37,500 nucleotides of DNA from Glandiceps talaboti (Eukaryota; Hemichordata; Enteropneusta; Spengelidae): positions 10,278,732 to 10,316,231 of the forward strand of contig NC_135561.1 of assembly GCF_964340395.1 (NCBI RefSeq). Reading direction: 5' to 3'. Position numbers and translations under genes: made by a program. Position 1 is the first letter of the stretch. Every line of letters begins with the position of its first letter. Shown here in pieces: positions 31,948-37,500 of this stretch. The notes under the pieces were generated by a model that was given only the letters and a program-made list of their open reading frames with translations, ran no database searches and had not been told where the DNA came from.

Positions 31948-34833
31948 GTGAGTTTATCAGTTACAAATGCATTCAAAAGTTTACATTACCCTGAAATGCG
32001 TTCATGAGATCAAATAGCACTTGTTTCACAGCCAAGTATCCATTAATTTGTGAGTTGCGAGTGCCGTAACAGTAAAAGTAAAGTCACATAATGCCTACCA
32101 AGGCAATTGTAAAATTTGAAGAAAAAAAATTGGAAAAGTAGGTGATATTTTATTATGAGGGAGTCCCATGAATTTGCCTAATAACGGATATTTAGTCTCT
32201 CTTTTTTGAATCACAACATTTTAAAACAAAAAGCAGTCAGTAAGAAATTTGAAGTAGCCGATTGTTTTGACATGATTTGAAGGTTGCACACATCCAATCG
32301 TTGTCAGCAGCTATTGTGTGAATCGTGTATAGAGGGATAACACCGAATTCATCAACGAAACTTCAAATTATACTAATATGTATGTATGCTAATATTAGCC
32401 CAATTTACAATGTAATAGCTTTCAGTCACTCATGTGATGTCATTTTGTTGCAGGTATTGTGGTGTGTGCTCGATACTGAAGGTAGGCAACATGCTATATG
32501 TTAAAAACAACATGCATAAATAATGCAGATGTGTTTGTGAGTGTATCTATATATGTATGGATGGATGGATGGATGTTTGTAAGTATGTAGAAAAAACGCA
32601 TAAGGAACGAGTTCTACAGTCCAAATAGAAATACAATCCGACGTTTCAAATTAAATTCTTTATCAAAGACGATATATAGCAGGTAACAACCCGACCATGT
32701 ATTTGCATGTTATGGAATGGGACGATTACCGCGTGAGCATCAACGGTCAGGTTCGCATAAAAAGGATTTTAGAATCATGTGCACCATAGAACCCAAATAG
32801 CACACGTCTGAAAGATAAAATAAGAGTAGCTGCAATAATTGTAGCGTTTGATGTGATTTTGAGGGCTTTTTCGTCTGTTTTTGTGCCTTTTTTCGTTCCG
32901 ACATTTAACCCGAATCAAATGCTACAATTCCTCAAATGCAAATGCAAATAGACGAGACCACATTGAAAACGTGAGCGAGGGGTCAGCGTACTACCCGTTT
33001 CAAACTGTTGCATGCCTTGCTACATTTGCCGATTTTGACGGAATTGGGTACCTCTGAACACTTCTTTGGTCCTGAAGGCTCCGTAATTAATGTTGGCGTT
33101 AGGAAATGTCCAATATTTTGCCAGGTAAGGCGTAATTTAGCAGAAAAGTCCGCCCAACTTTGCGATTCAGATCTGAATCGGTTCCATCTATTTGCATTTC
33201 AGTGCATTAGAGGAATTGTAGCGTTTGATTCGGGTTAAACGTCGGAACGAAAAAAGGCACAAAACAGACAAAATCACATCAAACGCTACAATTATTGCAG
33301 CTAAAATAAGAGTAGTTAGATATTAGGGAAAATCTCTTTAATTTCATTGGGTTCCAGTGTTCCGAGACGGAAAACGACCCCCTCTTCCTTCAACCTCAAT
33401 CGATCCTCGTTGCCAAAAACCTTACAAATTCCTGAAATAGACATATCTGATACACTATGATCATTAGTAATAAAATGCACAGATACAGGATAGTTACGAT
33501 TCTTTTGTCTGGTGATACGGAGATGTTCCACAAAACGATCACCAAGACGACATACAGTCGAACCTATATTACAAAAAAAAAACATTTCAGGCATGTAATG
33601 CAATACACTACGTTAGTACTGATGCAAGTAAACCTATTCGTAACAGTCATATCATTCTTAGGGCCAAAAACTTGATTAGTATTAATAATGAAACGACATG
33701 TACCACAGCGAATGGAAATGTACCAGCATTAACTTCTAATCCATATTCTACTGTATGGACCACCATATCTCTAAGATTGGTATCACGACGCCAAAGTGTT
33801 AAAGGTGCTTCAGGAAATAATGAAACAGTTACCCTATTAGAACGTAAGATATTGAAATGCTTGTATATTATGTTCGTAACTCTGGTGGAAAGGGGGTGGT
33901 GTGTAAGAGCAAATATGGGACGATCGTTAGTACTCGTTTGATCATGTGAATACCTCGGGTACATTACGGTCTGTGATTGTGTATAAAAAGTGATATAGTT
34001 AAAAGGTAAGATAGCATCTCCCAAACGCTATGAAATTAACACCAGTCCTTCACTACATAATATTCTTTTGAATGCTAGTGAAATATTTATTCTGTATGCA
34101 AAATATGGTGATGACATCATCATTTAAATGTCAAAAACTCCACGTTTTGGACCTATCAAAATCGCGAGGACAAAGACTCCAGAAATCGCCACATTGAGAT
34201 ATAATACATTATTTTTGATTGCTGTGCTACAATATCTAGGTAGAAAGAAATTTCTAAATTAATTATCTTTTAGTAAATCTGATGTTGAAGTTACCAGTGT
34301 TATGCAAATATAGCTAAAAAAATAAAGATAATTAGTCATACTATAAAAAATGACACTGGATAACAAAGTTGATGGAATTGAAGTACGGGATAGCTTTCCC
34401 TGAAATCCAAATCACTACTACAAATATGTAGGTACTTTATGTATGTATGTATGTATGTATGTATGTATGTATGTATGTTTGTTTGTTTGTGTGTGTATGT
34501 ATGTATGTATGTATGTATGTATGTATGTATGTATGTATACATGTACAGATGGATGTTCATAAGTTTGTATCTTTGTCTTTGATACAAATTCTTTATCATT
34601 GTGTTACAGCTGCAAAATGCTGTAGTACACGAGGTATAACGTTTCCAGGAAATGACATAAAGTCGTCCACCCTTGAGGGTTCACAATACGCATGTTGTAA
34701 GCGGTGCCAAGTGACACCTGGCTGCATAGTTTGGTCATATCATGTCAGAAATCAAAGGTGTTGGGTAAAGCATACAATAGGAGACACAAAGACATGGCCT
34801 GAAGACTACGAAGTCTACACTGGCCTTGTCTAA
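31903..34833 (+). CDS. Secreted single PAN/apple-domain protein, three exons
   Basis: Predicted by joining three exons: 31903-31947, 32454-32481 and 34610-34833. Both introns have GT-AG ends (donors GTGAGT and GTAGGC; acceptors TTGTTGCAG and GTGTTACAG), and the phases fit (0, then 1). The product has 98 residues. Residues 1-25 form a signal peptide with a hydrophobic core, cleaved near TEA|AK. Residues 27-98 match the PAN/apple pattern: a GND turn at 38-40, a CCKRC cluster at 53-57, GCIVW at 62-66, RCWVK at 74-78 and a final YTGLV. The mature chain has seven cysteines (28, 29, 53, 54, 57, 63, 75), an odd number, so one may be free or pair between chains. PAN domains bind proteins or carbohydrates; a lectin-like or adhesive extracellular role is inferred. 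TAA stands directly before a donor-like GTAAGT, so a longer isoform is not likely. The ATG has A at -3. The short exon 2 is the least certain part. Confidence 0.7.
31948..32453 (+). other. Intron 1 of the PAN gene
   Basis: 506 bp with GTGAGT donor and TTGTTGCAG acceptor. No repeat recognised inside. Confidence 0.6.
32454..32481 (+). CDS. PAN gene exon 2 (28-nt micro-exon)
   Basis: A 28-nt exon that finishes the signal peptide (VLWCVLDTE plus the first base of an Ala codon). The acceptor is TTTTGTTGCAG and the donor GTAGGC, phase 1. It is supported by the open frame it creates between exons 1 and 3 and by the signal-peptide logic. Confidence 0.6.
32595..32817 (-). mobile_element. Probable 3' UTR of the Penelope-like fragment
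   Basis: On the minus strand this stretch contains TGATAAAG followed by GAAACGTCGGA (plus-strand 32637-32672), the kind of motif found at the ends of many Penelope-like elements. It lies beyond the inserted MITE and in line with the coding remnant. The outer boundary is a guess. Confidence 0.4.
32827..33303. mobile_element. MITE with ~130-bp terminal inverted repeats, copy 2
   Basis: Second copy of the 4006-4491 element, 477 bp, in the same orientation. It is flanked by its own exact 9-bp duplication AAATAAGAG (32818-32826, 33304-33312). It sits in intron 2 of the PAN gene and inside the antisense Penelope-like fragment, directly beside the end of its endonuclease frame. It has a 9-bp internal difference (CAGGTAAGG) against copy 1. 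Confidence 0.85.
33313..34024 (-). pseudogene. Penelope-like retroelement C-terminus (GIY-YIG endonuclease), decayed
   Basis: Read on the minus strand, three frames together give the linker and endonuclease of a Penelope-like element: DRPIFALTHHPL, a LRDMVVHT segment, GTFPF, a Cys pair RCGTC, NVVYCITC, NIGSTVCRLGDRF, HFITNDHSVSD and the closing RLGTLEP. One frameshift lies near 33710 and a second at the A10 tract (33573-33582). The YIG tyrosine is Asn. The reverse transcriptase part is missing, so it is a 5'-truncated, dead copy. It is antisense to the PAN gene and lies within its intron 2. The MITE at 32827-33303 separates it from its likely 3' UTR. Confidence 0.75.
34025..34609 (+). other. 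Distal part of PAN intron 2, with ATGT microsatellite
   Basis: AT-rich; a (TATG)n/(TTTG)n tract at 34438-34540 comes shortly before the acceptor of exon 3. The segment A, B and C remnants also have an ATAC/CA tract left of the decayed exon. Confidence 0.6.
34610..34833 (+). CDS. PAN gene exon 3 (whole PAN/apple domain)
   Basis: This exon carries the entire Cys-rich domain and the stop codon. It follows a T-rich tract ending in GTGTTACAG. The phase-1 entry is typical of extracellular modules spread by exon shuffling. A GTT microsatellite starts about 40 nt after the stop and is also found behind the decayed copy at 36.5 kb. Confidence 0.75.
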
Positions 34834-34870
34834 TGTAAGTTGTTTGTGTTTAGTTTGTTTGCTTGTTTGT

Positions 34871-34871
<1 letters not shown>

Positions 34872-34911
<40 letters not shown>
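34872..34911. repeat. GTT microsatellite behind the PAN stop codon
   Basis: About 13 GTT units in the likely 3' UTR. The same microsatellite follows decayed exon C. Confidence 0.95.
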
Positions 34912-34912
<1 letters not shown>

Positions 34913-35424
34913 GGGGTGGATGTGCGTCATTTTTAAAGAAGATACGTACTTGTCGAAATTCAGGTTTAAAAAGAGAACAAACGGTCGGATAAAAAGCAAC
35001 AAGATAAAATTGAAAATTCGGACTTATATAAAAATCGAACTGCAGAAAAGTAAAAGCTTTACCTAAAACGGCAAGTGGGTGTTTTCTTACTCTAATGGCG
35101 CCGACTAGAGAGTAACAGATTACTGGGGAAAAGACCTTTTGAAGACTATGTAGCAGGCAGACCAAAGTTTTAAGACTATTTCAAATGACAGCATCAAATT
35201 AAGTACGCAAATATTCCATGAGAAATATGATATGTCCATATCGTGATATTGCTCAAACATCTGCGACCAGAAATTTCAAAATACTCCATTGGAAAACTCG
35301 TGGTAAAAGTAATTATTTCAAACAATTTTTGCCACTACTTTTTTTTTAACAAGAATTGATTTATTGACATATGTATAGAATAAAACAACATTTCAGTAAC
35401 GTTACCATACTGAATATAAAGTAT
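34912..35424. other. 3' flank of the PAN gene
   Basis: AT-rich; contains the AATAAA at 35379. No other gene seen. Confidence 0.4.
35379..35384 (+). terminator. Possible polyadenylation signal of the PAN gene
   Basis: First AATAAA noticed downstream of the PAN stop codon, about 545 nt away. The long distance leaves room for a variant signal closer by. Confidence 0.2.
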
Positions 35425-35433
35425 AAGGCAGCT

Positions 35434-35631
35434 TAGACTGTCGACAGTCGCTCGCACCTTTTTTCCCTACGTTTTATCTAAACTTTAAGTCATTGCTCCG
35501 ATCCGGCGCAATACTACTATAATCGCATACTGATATCGAGGGCACTCGATTATAGTAGCGCGGCGACGCGTACGACTTAAGTTTAGATAAAACGTAGGGA
35601 AAAAAAGGCGCGAGCGACTGTCGACAGTCTA
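35434..35631. mobile_element. 198-bp palindromic element with 9-bp target duplication
   Basis: Outer arms 35434-35490 and 35575-35631 are inverted copies with TAGACTGTCGACAGTCGCTC ends. Inner sequence (TACTATAATCG and its complement) extends the palindrome nearly to the centre. AAGGCAGCT on the left and AAGACAGCT on the right give a 9-bp target duplication with one mismatch. The TSD length is the same as for the MITE pair, but the sequence is unrelated. Confidence 0.75.
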
Positions 35632-35640
35632 AAGACAGCT

Positions 35641-36009
35641 GTGAAGTTTTTAATAGAAAAAAGATTTCTTTCGCATTACCACTACATACAACTACAATAC
35701 TGCTCAATTTCCAAATTCCACAATAGATGATGGAATTCCACCATGATGGGAATCCTTACGCCAGACTTTCACAATATTATGAATGTGAAACATGATTACA
35801 TTCAGTTTTTATTACCAAGTTACGCGACTGAAATTATGAAATGACTCTCCAGAACCAAATCCCTTCATTTCCTGTTGTGGTGCTTCGCCGTAAAGACTTT
35901 TTTATTTGCTGGTGAGCTCTCTTTGAGTCACTCATGTACAAATATGTATATTTATTTTCTTTGGCATATCTACATATTCATTTCCCCATCAACAGTGCCG
36001 TAATACAAC
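35641..36009. other. No gene seen
   Basis: Between the palindromic element and segment C. Contains a short inverted motif around TGGAATTCCA (35732). Confidence 0.35.
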
Positions 36010-36103
36010 CACATACATACATACATACATACACACATACATACATACATACATACATACATACATACATACATACATACATACATACATACATACATAC
36101 ATA
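36010..36103. repeat. ATAC microsatellite left of segment C
   Basis: About 23 ATAC units with one CACAT interruption. Confidence 0.95.
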
Positions 36104-36394
36104 CATGTGCGGGATTGGAAAGTCTATACACTTTTGAAATACAATGACAAGACGAAGAGTAAAATAAACATTTGAAAATCCCACCTGATGATACAGGGCA
36201 ATGACCACTCTGAAGGCTACACCGAGTAAACCATACACAAGCAGTTACTATTTTCGTACAAACAAGGGTTTCTAATGAAGAACGTGTACAATCCACAACT
36301 GTCATACCTTATCCATTGATTAGATCAATTATGCAAACAGATAATTTCAGATATTAACATACTTGATTAGACAACGTAGACAATCAATAAACAG

Positions 36395-36540
36395 ATGTGT
36401 GAGAGATACAGCTGACTGGGCATGTATGGTTTGGGTATGTCATGTTGTACCTAAGAAATATTACGTAAAGCATACAAATAGGAGAGAGAAAGACATGGCC
36501 TGAAGGATACGAATTCTTCACTGGCCTTGTGTAATGTGAG
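36395..36540 (+). pseudogene. Decayed PAN exon, copy C, with 3' end kept
   Basis: The most complete of the three remnants. DNA from about 36430 to 36540 is collinear with 34726-34840 of the intact gene: 49 bases align without gaps around GTTTGG...GTAAAGC, then near-identity runs through GACATGGCCTGAAG and CACTGGCCTTGT to the TAA. One inserted A (CATACAAATAGG against CATACAATAGG) shifts the frame, and the DCW-type cysteine region is altered to YYVKH. A GTT microsatellite follows, as behind the intact exon. It is a pseudogene unless an isoform uses the shifted frame. Confidence 0.6.
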
Positions 36541-36554
36541 TTTCTTATTATTCT

Positions 36555-36619
<65 letters not shown>
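36555..36619. repeat. GTT microsatellite behind decayed PAN exon C
   Basis: About 21 GTT units, starting about 20 nt after the TAA-GTGAG end of the remnant, where the intact gene also has one. The minus-strand poly-Q frame over it is an artefact. Confidence 0.95.
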
Positions 36620-36699
36620 GCACCTCAGTGACTAATTTTCCTCTACTGAATATTATGTCATGTGAATATTTTACATGGGGGGGGGGGGGTCATCATGTT

Positions 36700-36835
36700 T
36701 TAGAATTAGCTGATAGGGGGGGGGGGGGTCAGCCTGTTTTTGGTTTTACAGATCCGGGGGACCAGTGACTTTTTGTTAGCCCGATTGAAGAATCCACCAC
36801 CACCCCAGGCTGGAGAAACTGACCGGACCCTAATT
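36700..36835. repeat. Dispersed repeat, copy 2, with poly-G tracts
   Basis: Same order of motifs as 13905-14030. Two poly-G runs (36677-36689 and 36716-36728) come just before. It lies in the part of segment C that A and B lack. Confidence 0.6.
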
Positions 36836-37238
36836 TTCCCCTAGTTCTTCGATTTGTACTATTTGTGTCGATATGATTGTTTATTTTTCATTACTCTGAC
36901 AGGTCATTTCATGAATGTATCATTCGTGAAGTCGACAATGCGAAGAGCGCCCGCAGACGACATGATCACGGAATAAATATATTATCGCCAAGATGACATC
37001 ACTGTCTTGCATGCATATGGAAACTGTTAAAAACTTCTTTTTGAAGTTTAACACTATATTTATTGTCCTGTATTTGGAAATAAACGTTTAAGGTGTTGGG
37101 ATATTTACCTTCTCTTATTTATTTATTTATCTTATCTTATAAGTTACAATGTTGACTGAGTATCATTAAAGGCAAATTACTGCAGATAGTCTATCTCGTT
37201 TATTCTTTTCAATTTTTTTCGATTTGTGTATTAAACAG

Positions 37239-37398
37239 AGTATCTGGTATTTAATGACCCCGAATTGCAAAATGATGATCACACATTCCTAACAAGAAAT
37301 GAACTCACCAATTTATCAGTCAAGCAGGGAATTCTGATCGATCAGAAAATCAGGAAGTATAAATTCACATCTGATGAAGACAAGGAGAATTTTAGAGA
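37239..37398 (+). CDS. Unassigned internal coding exon
   Basis: A good polypyrimidine tract (T-rich, 37201-37227) and ACAG acceptor come before an open frame of 52 codons starting YLVFNDPELQ and ending near DKENFR. A strong GTGAGT donor follows at 37399. The frame is charged and globular-looking (for example LTRNELTNLS, FTSDEDKENF), and the other two forward frames are closed. The acceptor may be at 37238 or 37240; with the former, the exon is 160 nt. I do not recognise the domain. It follows decayed PAN copy C, so it may belong to a separate or longer gene that continues beyond the window. Confidence 0.45.
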
Positions 37399-37500
37399 GT
37401 GAGTCTTTTATTATAATTCCTAACATAACGCCCTCTATCAGTGAAATTTCCAAGTGACCGAACATCGCTATGATCGGGGAAGGAACATCGGGCAAGCCCT

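Larger units (their letters stand above)
36104..37211 (+). repeat. Duplicated segment C (partial, more diverged)
   Basis: Matches the left ~0.9 kb of segments A and B in two blocks, 36104-36455 and 36902-37211. Between them lies extra sequence: the 3' part of the PAN exon, a GTT microsatellite, two poly-G tracts and a dispersed repeat, which A and B lack. Similarity ends just before the acceptor of the exon at 37239. Confidence 0.85.

Noticed and set aside
34447-34833. 128-codon forward frame with an MYVCMYVC start
   Set aside because: The first part is an ATGT microsatellite in the intron. The true coding part starts at the acceptor at 34609/34610 and is joined to a signal-peptide exon.
36384-36623. 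Poly-glutamine minus-strand frame
   Set aside because: Reverse translation of a GTT microsatellite behind a decayed exon; a similar tract lies behind the intact PAN gene and is untranslated.
26190-37500. CRISPR-like array or tandem defence locus
   Set aside because: The repeats are eukaryotic microsatellites and segmental duplications; there are no spacers of constant length and no cas-like genes.

Overview
This is an AT-rich, intron-bearing, repeat-dense piece of animal nuclear DNA. It has no operon structure, many CA/TACA/GTT/TGTAG microsatellites, GT-AG splice signals, Penelope-like retroelement remains and several families of inverted-repeat DNA transposons. The texture fits a marine invertebrate (cephalochordate, hemichordate or lophotrochozoan), but the species cannot be fixed from the sequence alone. 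Most short open frames in the window are microsatellite or tandem-repeat translations, not genes.

Layout. 0-7.4 kb: repeats, including a GC-rich CAGAG-type repeat, a long inverted repeat with 0.5-kb arms (861-2715), a 486-bp MITE with an exact 9-bp target duplication (4006-4491), a tRNA-like sequence (about 5020-5092) and an old diverged inverted repeat (5818-7405). A few good splice sites (2940, 4521, 5351) hint at a spliced, probably non-coding transcript. 7.4-10.5 kb: no convincing gene. 10.55-12.61 kb: about 2 kb of a 27-bp minisatellite. 12.6-18.9 kb: mostly unassigned, with dispersed repeats and two TGTAG microsatellites that sit in diverged copies of one sequence.

18.9-20.75 kb holds the clearest gene: an intact intronless 500-codon reading frame for a membrane-anchored or secreted SGNH/GDSL-type hydrolase with a C-terminal beta-rich region, a TATA-like box upstream and AATAAA downstream. 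21-26 kb: repeats, a possible first exon of a type II membrane protein (23545-23775) and a possible LTR fragment.

26.2-37.5 kb is a small gene-duplication landscape. A three-exon gene (31903-34833) encodes a 98-residue secreted protein made of a signal peptide and one PAN/apple-like domain. Around it lie three copies (A, B, C) of a duplicated segment. Each carries a decayed copy of a PAN exon in the same orientation. A and B are nearly identical and in tandem. B was later split by a 1-kb insertion that itself holds a 142-bp fold-back element. Copy C keeps the 3' end of the PAN exon and the GTT microsatellite behind it. Intron 2 of the intact gene contains an antisense, frameshifted Penelope-like GIY-YIG endonuclease fragment with a second copy of the 9-bp-TSD MITE in it. 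A 198-bp near-perfect palindrome with its own 9-bp duplication follows the gene, and an unassigned coding exon (37239-37398) closes the window.

I found no clear new multi-gene system. The points most worth checking are the PAN gene and its pseudogene cluster, the inverted-repeat elements whose target duplications can be read directly, and the 27-bp array built on a CTTTGAT motif.
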